Assembly: GCA_025464975.1 (NCBI GenBank) | Contig: JAODMT010000017.1 | Location: 124,001-188,000 of the forward strand | Direction: 5' to 3' | DNA from: Microbacteriaceae bacterium | Lineage (GTDB): Bacteria > Actinomycetota > Actinomycetes > Actinomycetales > Microbacteriaceae | DNA length: 64,000 nt | Shown: positions 8,410 to 16,309 of the stretch, piece by piece | Position numbering within the stretch: position 1 is the stretch's first letter | Layout of the letters: each line of letters starts with the position of its first letter | The notes under the pieces: model-generated | What the model saw: only the letters and a program-made list of their open reading frames with translations | The model's database searches: none | Told to the model about the DNA's origin: nothing | Program-made: the position numbers and the translations under genes

Positions 8410-9153
8410 ATGAATGAATTCGACAACCTGGTCGCGATTGTCACCGGCGGAGCATCCGGAATCGGGGCGGCCATCACCCGGCGCCTCAGTGCCGGCGGGG
8501 CGCAGGTCGCCGTCTTCGACCTTCAGCCGGATGCCGCGGACCCCTCACACTTCGCCGTCAACGTCGCCGACGACGCCTCGGTACGCGCCGGAGTCGCCGC
8601 GGTCGCCGAACGCTACGGGCGGATCGACATCGTGATCAACAACGCCGGAATCGGCGCCCAGGGCACAATCGCGGACAATGACGACGACGAGTGGGCGCGA
8701 GTGCTCAACATCAACGTGATCGGAATTGCCCGGGTCACCCGGGCGGCGCTTCCGTACCTCCGCGAATCGCCGTCGGCCGCGATAGTGAATACATCATCGA
8801 TTGCCGCCACTGCCGGGCTACCCGCGCGCGCCCTCTACACCGCGTCGAAGGGCGCCGTGCTCTCGCTCACTCGGGCGATGGCCGCCGACCATCTGCGCGA
8901 GGGCATTCGGGTGAATTGCGTCAACCCGGGCACCGCGGACACACCCTGGGTCAGTCGGCTGCTCGACAGTGCTGCCGATCCAGCGGCAGAGCGGGCAGCT
9001 CTCAATGCGCGTCAGCCGCACGGACGGCTCGTGAAGGCCGATGAGGTGGCAGATGCCGTTGCCTACCTCGCGAGTCCGCGATCCGGTTCGACCACTGGAA
9101 CCTCCATTGCCGTCGATGGTGGCATGCAGGACCTCCGGCTGCGTCCGGAATAG
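8410..9153 (+). CDS. SDR family dehydrogenase (candidate 2-keto-3-deoxy-L-fuconate dehydrogenase)
   Basis: Classical short-chain dehydrogenase of 247 residues. TGGASGIG near 13-20 binds NAD, NNAGIGAQG near 77, NTSSIA near 127 (Ser) and YTASK at about 144-148 are the catalytic residues; the C-terminus TGTSIAVDGGM is typical. It follows the FAH hydrolase by 8 bases with GGAGCC as ribosome binding site, so the two are surely one transcript. Context suggests oxidation of 2-keto-3-deoxy-L-fuconate at C4. A fuconate dehydratase and a lactonase, also needed for the route, are not in the window. Confidence 0.9.
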   Translation: MNEFDNLVAIVTGGASGIGAAITRRLSAGGAQVAVFDLQPDAADPSHFAVNVADDASVRAGVAAVAERYGRIDIVINNAGIGAQGTIADNDDDEWARVLNINVIGIARVTRAALPYLRESPSAAIVNTSSIAATAGLPARALYTASKGAVLSLTRAMAADHLREGIRVNCVNPGTADTPWVSRLLDSAADPAAERAALNARQPHGRLVKADEVADAVAYLASPRSGSTTGTSIAVDGGMQDLRLRPE

Positions 9154-9522
9154 CGGCACCCGCTCGTTTCTCCGGAGCTTCCCCCTCGTCGGCTTCCTGC
9201 CGCTGGCTGGTCCGCGCGCTGATACCACACCCCGAAGATTCGTTTCTCCGGAGGTTTCCGGTTTTCGCCCCGCGAACCGCGCAGCTATTCGCCGCCGAGA
9301 GCTCAACCCTCCGGAAAAACGCGTTGACAAGCGCTTCCAATGAGGCGCGGCGACGTGGCCAATCCTCCGGAGAAGCGCATCAGCCGACGGACGCATCGAC
9401 GGGACGAGTCCGCGCGATCCGAAAACGCCGAATAGGCGTTGCCCTACATCTCGGTGCTCGACCGGAGGTAATGTCGAGGTCTCCGAAGTGCACGTAGAAG
9501 TGCACGGACCAAAGGGGCGCCA
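9154..9522. repeat. Non-coding stretch with four CTCCGGAG repeats
   Basis: No supported gene in 369 bases. The word CGTTTCTCCGGAG occurs at 9165-9177 and 9241-9253. Inverted versions lie at 9308-9323 (CCTCCGGAAAAACGCG) and 9364-9377 (CCTCCGGAGAAGCG), the last matching the reverse complement with one difference. The copies could pair as long-range stems in RNA, or be palindromic protein sites. Just before the next gene, AAGTGCAC occurs twice 12 bases apart (9486 and 9498). Confidence 0.5.
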
Positions 9523-10032
9523 TTGCGAAGCATCGAACTGACGCTGGACTCGCCGACGGAAACGGCGATCGTCAAGGATTGGGATCAGCTGGAAACCGCC
9601 GGACTCCCGAGCCTCGCTCGCAACACCTCGTCGAGCAATCGGCCACACATCACGGTCGCGGCGGGGCCGGCCATCGAGGCAACGGATGCCACCGCGGCGG
9701 CATGCGGCGCTCTTCCGCTGGAGATGTCCTTCGGCGGGCTCGTCCTGTTCGGCACCGCGTCCGGAAAATTCGTCCTCTCGCGTTCCGTCGTGCTGTCGGA
9801 GCAACTCGCCGACTTTCATCGCGCGGTGCACGAGACGATCACCGGCACCCTCGACCAGACCCTTCCCGGTCGATGGACGCCTCACGTCACGCTCGCGAGA
9901 CACCTCACCCGGGCGGAGGTCGGTGCGGCACTCGCCGTGCTCGGTCCGGTTCCCGACGGGAAGTGCGTCGGGCTCCGGCTGTGGGACGGCGAATCCCGTT
10001 CGATCAGGCTGTTGAGCGCAAGAACGGAATGA
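9523..10032 (+). CDS. 2'-5' RNA ligase family protein (2H phosphoesterase)
   Basis: A 169-residue LigT-like protein. Two HxT motifs define the 2H phosphoesterase fold: RPHITVA near residues 40-46 and WTPHVTLAR near 118-126, at the usual spacing for the family. The reaction is probably cyclic phosphodiester hydrolysis or 2'-5' RNA ligation, with the real substrate unknown in actinobacteria. Start is a TTG at 9523 with AAAGGGG 6 bases upstream; no better ATG or GTG exists. The 3' end overlaps the convergent alpha/beta hydrolase by 29 bases. Confidence 0.85.
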   Translation: MRSIELTLDSPTETAIVKDWDQLETAGLPSLARNTSSSNRPHITVAAGPAIEATDATAAACGALPLEMSFGGLVLFGTASGKFVLSRSVVLSEQLADFHRAVHETITGTLDQTLPGRWTPHVTLARHLTRAEVGAALAVLGPVPDGKCVGLRLWDGESRSIRLLSARTE

Positions 10033-10795
10033 CCACGTCGAGCACCTCGTCCGATGGCCGAAGTGTGTTGCCGTGATCGCGCCCCGGCAGTCCGTGAAAT
10101 TTCGCATGCGGCATGAGCCGGGCGGCAATTTCGGAGTCGATGTAACGTCGACGGTCGAGGGTTCCGGCGAGCAGTAGCGTGCTCGTGTCGAGCTCAGCGA
10201 CCCGGGCATCCGCGATGCCGGGTTCGCGCTCGAGCTGCCGAAAGTACGCCCGCAACGCCATCGGGTCATTCGCCCGGAACGCGGCGGCGGTCTGGGCGTC
10301 GACCGGGTGACCGGCAGCCCGTCCCCAATCCTCTAGAAACGCGGCCATTCCCCCTCGCGCGAGCGCGTTGTCGTATCCGGCGAAAAAGGTTTCGGCAACG
10401 CTGCCGGCCGGCGAGCGGTGGGTGCCACCGGCCGCGATGAGCGAGAGAATGCGGGCCGGGTGCGAGTCGATCAGCGCGAACCCGACCCGCGCACCGAAGG
10501 AATACCCGAAGTAGTGGGCGGACGGCGTGCCCACTGCGTCCAGGACGGCGAGGATGTCGCCGACGACGAGCGGCATCCGGTAGTCCTCCGAGCGCACCGG
10601 CTTTGCGCTTCGCCCGTGGCCGCGAAGGTCGAGCGCAATGACGGTGAACTCCTCGCGGAGCGCCCGCACGTAGCCGAATCCCCGCCAGATCGCACGGGAC
10701 AAGCCGGAGCCGTGCACGAGCACCACGGGTGGCCCGTCGCCAGAGACCTCGAAGGAGATGGGGACGCCGTCCGTGGGGTTTACCGCTTCACTCAC
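10004..10795 (-). CDS. Alpha/beta-fold hydrolase
   Basis: A 263-residue soluble hydrolase. The oxyanion HG motif (LVHGSGLSRA) is near 26-35, the nucleophile elbow GYSFG near 95 holds the catalytic Ser, the acid is the Asp in GTLDRR near 214 and the base the His in GRDHGNT near 244. No signal peptide. No specific substrate class is recognisable; it may be an esterase or lactonase. It is transcribed divergently from the AlkB-like gene, and the 62-base space between them carries a LexA box that could affect this gene as well. Confidence 0.87.
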   Translation of the reverse strand: MSEAVNPTDGVPISFEVSGDGPPVVLVHGSGLSRAIWRGFGYVRALREEFTVIALDLRGHGRSAKPVRSEDYRMPLVVGDILAVLDAVGTPSAHYFGYSFGARVGFALIDSHPARILSLIAAGGTHRSPAGSVAETFFAGYDNALARGGMAAFLEDWGRAAGHPVDAQTAAAFRANDPMALRAYFRQLEREPGIADARVAELDTSTLLLAGTLDRRRYIDSEIAARLMPHAKFHGLPGRDHGNTLRPSDEVLDVVIPFLRSTA

Positions 10796-10821
10796 AACTC
10801 AATCATCGCGCGCTTCGGCAG

Positions 10822-10837
10822 TCGAACATACGTTCGA
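10822..10837. promoter_or_regulatory. Perfect LexA (SOS) box
   Basis: TCGAACATACGTTCGA matches the actinobacterial SOS consensus TCGAAC-N4-GTTCGA at every fixed base. It lies 21 bases before the AlkB-like start and upstream of that gene's -10 box at 10845-10850, where a bound LexA would block RNA polymerase. Confidence 0.85.
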
Positions 10838-10844
10838 ACGCGTG

Positions 10845-10850
10845 TAGCCT
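10845..10850 (+). promoter_or_regulatory. -10 box of the AlkB-like gene
   Basis: TAGCCT ends 7 bases before the ATG at 10858, predicting a transcript that starts at or next to the start codon. No ribosome binding site is visible. The LexA box covers the -35 side. Confidence 0.5.
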
Positions 10851-10857
10851 GAGTGGC

Positions 10858-11508
10858 ATGAGTCTCGCCTTCCAGGGGTCATTGTTCGACGACCCGCTTG
10901 CCGAACCGACGCTCGATCGCCTACCCGGCACCGTTCGGCGCATCGAGCTGAACGACGGTGCCTGGGTCGACCTCCGGGCCGGCTGGGTGAGCAACTCGGA
11001 CGCTCTGTTCGAACGTCTCGCCGCGGATGTCCCGTGGAGGGCCGACCGGCGCGAAATGTACGAGCGGGTGGTCGATGTTCCCCGGCTCGTCTCGTTCTTC
11101 GGTCCGGAGTCCGGCTACCCGCATCCGCTGCTCGATCGCGCCCAGGACCAACTGAATGCGTTTTACCGGGCGCCGGACGAGCAGGTGTTTCGCACTGCCG
11201 GCCTGTGCTTCTATCGGACCGGCAACGACAGCGTCGCGTGGCACGGCGACCGGGTCGGATCCGCGATCAACCGCGACACCATGGTGGCGATCGTCTCGGT
11301 CGGCGCGGCGCGCACGCTCTCGCTTCGGCCGAAGGGCGGCGGGGAAACACTGCGGTTCCCGCTCGGACACGGCGACCTGATCGTGATGGGCGGCAGCTGC
11401 CAGCGCACCCATGAACACGCCATCCTTAAGACCAGACAATCGGTTGGGCCGCGGATCAGCATCCAGTTCCGCCCGATCTGGCCGGGAACGCGATCGCGGC
11501 GCACCTGA
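10858..11508 (+). CDS. AlkB-like 2-oxoglutarate/Fe(II) dioxygenase (DNA alkylation repair)
   Basis: A 216-residue member of the AlkB family, which removes methyl and etheno lesions from bases by oxidative dealkylation with Fe(II) and 2-oxoglutarate. The iron ligands are visible as HGD in VAWHGDRVG near residue 128 and the distal His in CQRTHEHAI near 185. The 2-oxoglutarate arginine lies in RISIQFR near 203. ANTSL-like N-terminal AlkB features and the FYRTGNDSVAWH segment match the ALKBH2/3-like bacterial subgroup. A perfect LexA box upstream predicts induction by DNA damage, unlike E. coli alkB, which belongs to the Ada regulon. Confidence 0.9.
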   Translation: MSLAFQGSLFDDPLAEPTLDRLPGTVRRIELNDGAWVDLRAGWVSNSDALFERLAADVPWRADRREMYERVVDVPRLVSFFGPESGYPHPLLDRAQDQLNAFYRAPDEQVFRTAGLCFYRTGNDSVAWHGDRVGSAINRDTMVAIVSVGAARTLSLRPKGGGETLRFPLGHGDLIVMGGSCQRTHEHAILKTRQSVGPRISIQFRPIWPGTRSRRT

Positions 11509-11536
11509 TACCTGGCACGCCGGGCCCCCGACGGTC

Positions 11537-12490
11537 CTATCGCTTCACGCCGTCGTAGATCCGCGCGAAGTGCGTGTAGTTCTCGGCGACCCGGGACACG
11601 AGTTCCGCCCTCGTCGCTCGACCGGCGAGGTGGTCGATGAGCGGCTGCTCCCAAATGCTTCGACCGATGGCAAACCCGCGGAACCCGTCAACACCGGAGG
11701 CCACCGTCAGCCAGTGATCGAGGCGAGCCTTCGGCGCGTCTCGGCCGAGCACGATGCAGGTCACGTCATCCCGGCCATCCCGACGCGCGGCCGCAACGAC
11801 ATCGGCCGCGGCATCAGCGGTCTCGAGCCCCTCAACCTTCCAAATCTCCGGTTCAACTCCCGCCTCGTGCATGTCGCCGATCACCCGCACCGTGAGACCC
11901 GGTCGCAGCTCACGGTCGTAGCGCAGCGCATCGCCGGCCACGGACTCGAGCTGGGCCCCGACCGATGGCACGAGAAGCTCGATGAGGAACGTGCGTCCGG
12001 ATTCCCGGAGCACGCGTGAGACGGCCGCAAGCCGGTCGAACTGCAACTCCCGATTCCCGCCGTCGGCGGGGTTGTCCCGAACCAGCACTTTCACCTGGTC
12101 CGGGTCGAATTGCTCCACGTGCTTCAGCCACTCCTTGTCGCCGAAGTTGCCGTACTCGAGCAGGAACAGTTTCTGACCACTGCGTTCGATGGGCATCGCG
12201 AGGTCGATTCCCGCTGCCTTGGCCGCCGTGGCCACTCGCGCGCCGTATCGCTCGTCGACGAGCACACCGGCTCGCGTGACATCCACCCCGCCATCGATTG
12301 CGGCCCGCAGCCCGTCGAAGATTGCGTCCTTGCCCGCCGAGATCTGGGCTGCCTCATCGGCCGTCGGTTCGCCGGCTATCCCATAGATCTCGCGCTGCAA
12401 CGAATCGCGATGGTCCATCGCCAGAATGAGCAGTTCGCCGTGAGGGCGTGAGGCTTGGCTGGATGGGTCAGGGATTTCGGTGGTATTCAC
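11537..12490 (-). CDS. Stand-alone DUF2090 protein (IolC C-terminal-like aldolase fold)
   Basis: A 317-residue TIM-barrel protein. The start ELLILAMDHRDSLQRE and later segments IELLVPSV, EPEIWKVEGLE and CIVLGRDAP are those of DUF2090, the domain fused behind the kinase in many IolC proteins of myo-inositol catabolism. In that pathway the domain is linked to cleavage of 2-deoxy-5-keto-gluconate 6-phosphate. Here it stands alone with no kinase and no iol genes around, so its substrate is open; a class I type aldolase acting on a phosphorylated keto sugar is the best guess. Flanked by the CTACTCGACC repeat region on its 5' side. Confidence 0.82.
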   Translation of the reverse strand: MNTTEIPDPSSQASRPHGELLILAMDHRDSLQREIYGIAGEPTADEAAQISAGKDAIFDGLRAAIDGGVDVTRAGVLVDERYGARVATAAKAAGIDLAMPIERSGQKLFLLEYGNFGDKEWLKHVEQFDPDQVKVLVRDNPADGGNRELQFDRLAAVSRVLRESGRTFLIELLVPSVGAQLESVAGDALRYDRELRPGLTVRVIGDMHEAGVEPEIWKVEGLETADAAADVVAAARRDGRDDVTCIVLGRDAPKARLDHWLTVASGVDGFRGFAIGRSIWEQPLIDHLAGRATRAELVSRVAENYTHFARIYDGVKR

Positions 12491-12528
12491 CCGGTCGACG
12501 TTACTCCCGGTGCTTCGGTGCGGATGCT

Positions 12529-12664
12529 GGTCTCGATACGCTCGCAGGCTCGCTACTCGACCCGCGGAAGCACACTCGCGAGCTCGCTACTCGACCCGCG
12601 GAAGCACACTCGAAGAGCGCTACTCGAGCCGCGGAAGGACGCTCGCAGGCTGCTCGACCCGCGG
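12529..12664. repeat. Tandem CTACTCGACC-family intergenic repeat
   Basis: Begins with GGTCTCGATACG and continues as units starting at 12551, 12585 and 12618 with core CGCTACTCGACCCGCGGAAG (third copy one change), plus a shorter copy at 12649. Period is 33-34 bases. The same word recurs at 13641-13668 and 17906-18000. Repeats of this kind are scattered between genes in Microbacteriaceae genomes. Confidence 0.8.
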
Positions 12665-12679
12665 ACGCGGGAGCGCCGC

Positions 12680-13600
12680 TCAGCCGCGCTTGGCCAGCGG
12701 CAGCCCGAAGGCGGCGGACAGGGACGGAGCTGTTGCCGCCTCATGCAAGCGCGGGGCGCCGGCGACGTCGTCATACAGGCGGGTGAGAGAGTAATGGTTC
12801 AGCGGCGAATCGACAACATGAGCCTTCTGGCTCGGGTGGATGACCACGGTCATGACCCGGTTGCCCGAGCTGTTATCGTCCTCGTCCGCGGTGAGCACGA
12901 CGGCGAGGTGCCCGGACTTCCAATCCGGCCCGGCGAAGATCTTCGTAATCCAGCCCTTGAACCAGGAGTCCGCGATGGACAGCGGGCAATCGTGAGCATC
13001 GTTGCAGAGGTTCGGGATGACCATCCCAACGGTGGGAAGCTTTCCGGCGGAGATCGCGTCGCGGAGCTGAGTGATCGGCACGTCGTGCTTCGCGCAGAGG
13101 GCGCGCTCGTCGGTGAAATAGGCCAGCGGATTGTGCCTGGCGGCGTAGTCTGACCCGCCGTTCTCGAGCGCGCAGTTTTGCGGCATCCCCTCGGCGTACA
13201 GCGCCGCCGTCTTGCCTTGCGCGATCGCCTGGCCGAAGACCGATTGGCCGCTAATCGGGTGAGCGGAGGGGTCGGCATCGTCGGTGATGCCATAGGTCTG
13301 CCCGCCAGCGATGGCGATGTAGTTGGGCAGCGAGGGATGCCGAATCGCGACGTAATTTGTCGCATAGCCAAAACGCTGGGCCAAGCCGAAGGTATACGGC
13401 ATTTCGGTGCTCATCTGCTCAAGCGAGTGATTCTCCTCGACAAACACGAGCACCTTTGTCACCCCCGCAACCGGCTTGGTGGTCTGCCGCGGCGTGGCCG
13501 AGGCGGACGGTTTGCCGGTCCCGGATGTCACGCCGCCTGACGAGCACCCGGCGAGCGCGAGCAGCAGCACACCGATGAGGACGAGTCGGAGGCGGCGCAT
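12680..13600 (-). CDS. Secreted lipoprotein phosphoesterase (acid phosphatase/phospholipase C-like)
   Basis: 306 residues. An N-terminal signal with lipobox LALAGC (Cys near 19) anchors it to the outer face of the membrane. The body belongs to the phosphoesterase family PF04185 of the alkaline-phosphatase superfamily: VFVEENHS near 53-60, RHPSLPNYIAIAGG near 86-99 with the nucleophile-side residues, the FTDERALC segment, and the metal-binding ADEDDN near 237. Such enzymes release phosphate from monoesters or lipids outside the cell. The gene lies between two blocks of the CTACTCGACC repeat and has no operon partner. Substrate unknown. Confidence 0.87.
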   Translation of the reverse strand: MRRLRLVLIGVLLLALAGCSSGGVTSGTGKPSASATPRQTTKPVAGVTKVLVFVEENHSLEQMSTEMPYTFGLAQRFGYATNYVAIRHPSLPNYIAIAGGQTYGITDDADPSAHPISGQSVFGQAIAQGKTAALYAEGMPQNCALENGGSDYAARHNPLAYFTDERALCAKHDVPITQLRDAISAGKLPTVGMVIPNLCNDAHDCPLSIADSWFKGWITKIFAGPDWKSGHLAVVLTADEDDNSSGNRVMTVVIHPSQKAHVVDSPLNHYSLTRLYDDVAGAPRLHEAATAPSLSAAFGLPLAKRG

Positions 13601-13640
13601 TTCGCCATTGTAGATGAGCAGAATATCTCCCCCCTCCGTT

Positions 13641-13668
13641 GGTCGAGTAGCGAGCCCCCTACTCGACC
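13641..13668. repeat. CTACTCGACC inverted repeat
   Basis: GGTCGAGTAG (13641-13650) and its exact complement CTACTCGACC (13659-13668) enclose an 8-base loop. A 10-bp perfect hairpin belonging to the same repeat family as 12529-12664, possibly acting as a transcription stop between the divergent neighbours. Confidence 0.7.
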
Positions 13669-13817
13669 CACAGGTTTTCCCGCAGGGTATATGTCAAGTG
13701 GTCCACACATGCCGATGGCTGGCGTACCGTCGTCGCCGACCAAGACCCTTCTCGCCCCTGCGACGAGAAAGAGGTCATGAAATGAGCCAATTCCCAGGAG
13801 ACCGGTGAGGAGCCCCA

Positions 13818-14966
13818 ATGCGAGCGATGGTGTATCGCGGACCGTACAAGGTGCGCGTAGAAGAGAAGGACATGCCCGTGATCGAGCATCCGAATGATGC
13901 GATTGTCCGCGTGACCCGTGCCGCGATTTGCGGGTCCGACCTTCACCTGTACCACGGGATGATGCCGGACACACGGGTGGGCATGACGTTCGGGCACGAG
14001 TTTATCGGCGTGGTCGAGGAAGTCGGGCCGTCGGTGCAAAACCTGTCGCGCGGTGACCGAGTGATGGTGCCGTTCAACGTGTATTGCGGATCGTGTTACT
14101 TCTGCGCGCGCGGCCTCTATTCCAATTGCCACAACGTCAACCCGAACGCCACGGCCGTTGGTGGCATCTACGGCTACTCGCACACCTGCGGCGGCTACGA
14201 CGGCGGCCAAGCCGAGTTCGTTCGCGTGCCGTTCGCGGACGTCGGACCGAGCGTCATCCCCGACTGGATGGACGAGGAGGACGCGCTGTTGCTCACGGAC
14301 GCCCTCGCCACCGGCTATTTCGGGGCGCAGCTCGGTGACATCGCCGAGGGCGACACGGTCGTGGTGTTTGGCGCAGGGCCGGTTGGGCTGTTCTCGGCCA
14401 AGTCGGCCTGGCTCATGGGCGCCGGCCGGGTGATTGTCATTGACCACCTCGATTATCGGCTCGAGAAGGCGCGCATCTTCGCGAACGCGGAGACCTATAA
14501 CTTTGCCGAGTACCACGACATCGTCGTGCATCTGAAACGAATCACCGACTTCCTTGGCGCGGATGTCGTCATCGACGCGGTCGGGGCAGAAGCCGACGGA
14601 AACTTCACGCAGCAGCTCACGGCAACCAAGCTGAAGCTGCAGGGCGGGTCGCCCACCGCTCTGAACTGGGCGATCGACTCCGCTCGAAAGGGCGGCACAG
14701 TCTCGGTGGTCGGAGCGTACGGTCCCATCTTCAGCGCCGTTAAGTTCGGCGATGCGTTCAACAAGGGTCTGACCCTTCGCATGAACCAGTGCCCGGTGAA
14801 GCGGCAATGGCCTCGGCTGTTCGAACACATCCAGAACGGCTACCTCAAGCCGAGCGATATTGTCACCCACCGCATCCCCCTCGAGCACATCGCCGAGGGC
14901 TACCACATTTTCTCCGCCAAGCTCGATGACTGCATCAAGACCGTCATCGTCCCTAGCGCTGCCTAG
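13818..14966 (+). CDS. Zinc-dependent alcohol dehydrogenase (glutathione-independent formaldehyde dehydrogenase-like)
   Basis: A 382-residue medium-chain dehydrogenase. Catalytic zinc ligands: Cys in AAICGSDLH near 38, the GHE of TFGHEF near 64-66 and a later Asp/Cys. The structural zinc lobe is CGSCYFCARGLYSNC near 91-105. The NAD fold has GAGPVGLFSAK near 187. Length and the HTCGGYDGGQAEFVRVP segment match the group annotated as glutathione-independent formaldehyde dehydrogenase, whose members oxidise various alcohols and aldehydes. GAGGAG precedes the ATG. It forms a pair with the next gene, 13 bases downstream. Confidence 0.9.
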   Translation: MRAMVYRGPYKVRVEEKDMPVIEHPNDAIVRVTRAAICGSDLHLYHGMMPDTRVGMTFGHEFIGVVEEVGPSVQNLSRGDRVMVPFNVYCGSCYFCARGLYSNCHNVNPNATAVGGIYGYSHTCGGYDGGQAEFVRVPFADVGPSVIPDWMDEEDALLLTDALATGYFGAQLGDIAEGDTVVVFGAGPVGLFSAKSAWLMGAGRVIVIDHLDYRLEKARIFANAETYNFAEYHDIVVHLKRITDFLGADVVIDAVGAEADGNFTQQLTATKLKLQGGSPTALNWAIDSARKGGTVSVVGAYGPIFSAVKFGDAFNKGLTLRMNQCPVKRQWPRLFEHIQNGYLKPSDIVTHRIPLEHIAEGYHIFSAKLDDCIKTVIVPSAA

Positions 14967-14979
14967 AGAGGGATTCACC

Positions 14980-15552
14980 ATGACATACACCGCGGACAAG
15001 CCGCCGCACACCGAGACTCGTGAGGAGCTTCAACGGCGCATCCCCGGTTGGGGCGCTGACCTCGATCCGAGGGACCGACCATCCGTGCCACGGGAACGAC
15101 ACGACACGGGGGCGACCGGCGCGCACTGGGACTTTCCGGAACGCCAGGAGGAGAAGCGGCCGCGAGAGCGGTCAGTAGAGCATCGAACACTGACCCCGGT
15201 ATTTGGCACCGTCGCCCCGACGCACGGCCTCTCGGGAGTGATTCGCCGATACGCCTATCGCAAGTACAGCGAGGCTCGGGCCGCTCACTGGCTCTTGCTT
15301 GTGGCGGCGGACCGCGTCGATGCGGTGGAGAGCCACCTTCGCTCGTTCGCGACGACACGTCCCGACAATCCGATCACCGAGACCGGTGTGCTGAGCGAAT
15401 TCACGCGCCACGGGATCTCCTCCCGATTCGGGCGAAAGCGGGCCGACCTAAATCACATCTGGATCGATCCGATCGTCGTGGCCGGACCGTGGCTTCTTGC
15501 AGGAGGCGTCCTCTACTCGGCGGTGCGGGCCGTAACGAAGCGCCGGAGCTGA
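14980..15552 (+). CDS. Conserved hypothetical protein with C-terminal hydrophobic segment
   Basis: 190 residues, start ATG at 14980 with AGAGAGG ribosome binding site. Residues 1-65 are polar, rich in Arg, Glu and Pro, and probably disordered. The middle (about 80-160) is helical (THGLSGVIRRYAYRKYSE, HWLLLVAADRVDAVESHL). Near the end a single hydrophobic stretch (IDPIVVAGPWLLAGGVLYSAV) could insert in the membrane. It is not recognised as a named family. The close link to the zinc dehydrogenase upstream suggests shared regulation, but no function can be claimed. Confidence 0.75.
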   Translation: MTYTADKPPHTETREELQRRIPGWGADLDPRDRPSVPRERHDTGATGAHWDFPERQEEKRPRERSVEHRTLTPVFGTVAPTHGLSGVIRRYAYRKYSEARAAHWLLLVAADRVDAVESHLRSFATTRPDNPITETGVLSEFTRHGISSRFGRKRADLNHIWIDPIVVAGPWLLAGGVLYSAVRAVTKRRS

Positions 15553-15562
15553 ACTGGCCCGG

Positions 15563-16171
15563 TCAGATCCCCCTGCGCCAGAGGTCTTCGTCCCGCTCGA
15601 GACACACAATCTGCCCATTGGCAAAATGGTTGTCCCGAACGCCTTTACGCTCCTGCGGGAGCGCCACCGTCAGCATCACTTTGAGCAGGTAGCCGTGCGA
15701 AACAATCAGCGTCCGACGGCCGCTCTGTGCCACCGAGTCGAGCACGCGCGAGGCGCGCGTCGCTGCATCCGCGAGGGACTCGCCACCCGGTGCGGCCGGA
15801 CCGGCGAACTCCTCACGCAGCCACCTGTGGAAATGGCCGGCGAACTCTCCGGTCCCCAATTGCTGCTTCGTCATCCCCTCGAACTCGCCGAAGTCCAGCT
15901 CCCGAAGGTCCTCGACGATCACGGCGGGAATCGACCCGAGCGCGCCCGTCTCGCGCAGGATGAGTTCCGTCTCGCGGGCACGTCGAAGCGGGCTGAGCAG
16001 AATTCGTTCGACGCCGCTTGCTGCCAGGGCTGCGGCCGCCGGCAGCAGCTGTCGCGTAGCGTCCGAGTGAAGGCCGATGTCGGTGGCGCTCGTGTAGCGG
16101 CCCTGCCGATTCCACTCGGTTATTCCGTGCCGCAACAGGATGGCGGCAGCGCCCCTCGGGGTAGTCACCAC
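15563..16171 (-). CDS. Histidine phosphatase family protein (phosphoglycerate mutase-like)
   Basis: A 202-residue cytoplasmic phosphatase. The phosphohistidine motif LRHGITEWN is near 12-20, with RRARET near 64, the acid Glu in ELDFGEFEGM near 91-100 and the second His in IVSHGYLL near 156. This is the set of a complete active site of branch 1. Substrates range from 2-phosphoglycerate to nucleotides, sugar phosphates or proteins, and cannot be assigned here. The 3' end faces the hypothetical gene at 10 bases; the 5' end is divergent from the sigma factor. Confidence 0.9.
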   Translation of the reverse strand: MVTTPRGAAAILLRHGITEWNRQGRYTSATDIGLHSDATRQLLPAAAALAASGVERILLSPLRRARETELILRETGALGSIPAVIVEDLRELDFGEFEGMTKQQLGTGEFAGHFHRWLREEFAGPAAPGGESLADAATRASRVLDSVAQSGRRTLIVSHGYLLKVMLTVALPQERKGVRDNHFANGQIVCLERDEDLWRRGI

Positions 16172-16309
16172 AAGCCATCCTCCGGCCCAGCTACCACTGA
16201 TCGACGGTTTAGCAAGAGCTAGACATCCCCCACGATTCGCACTTGGGTGTGATCGTGGTCAAGAAGGTCGCCACCGATTCGGTACCCCTTGGGAACGGTA
16301 GGCAATCTG

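Noticed and set aside
9041-9343. 100-codon plus-strand frame spanning the SDR end and the spacer
   Set aside because: Overlaps the SDR gene in another frame and encodes the CTCCGGAG repeats; no start signal.
12529-12664. CRISPR array
   Set aside because: Units of 33-34 bases follow each other without unique spacers and there are no cas genes; it is the CTACTCGACC intergenic repeat.
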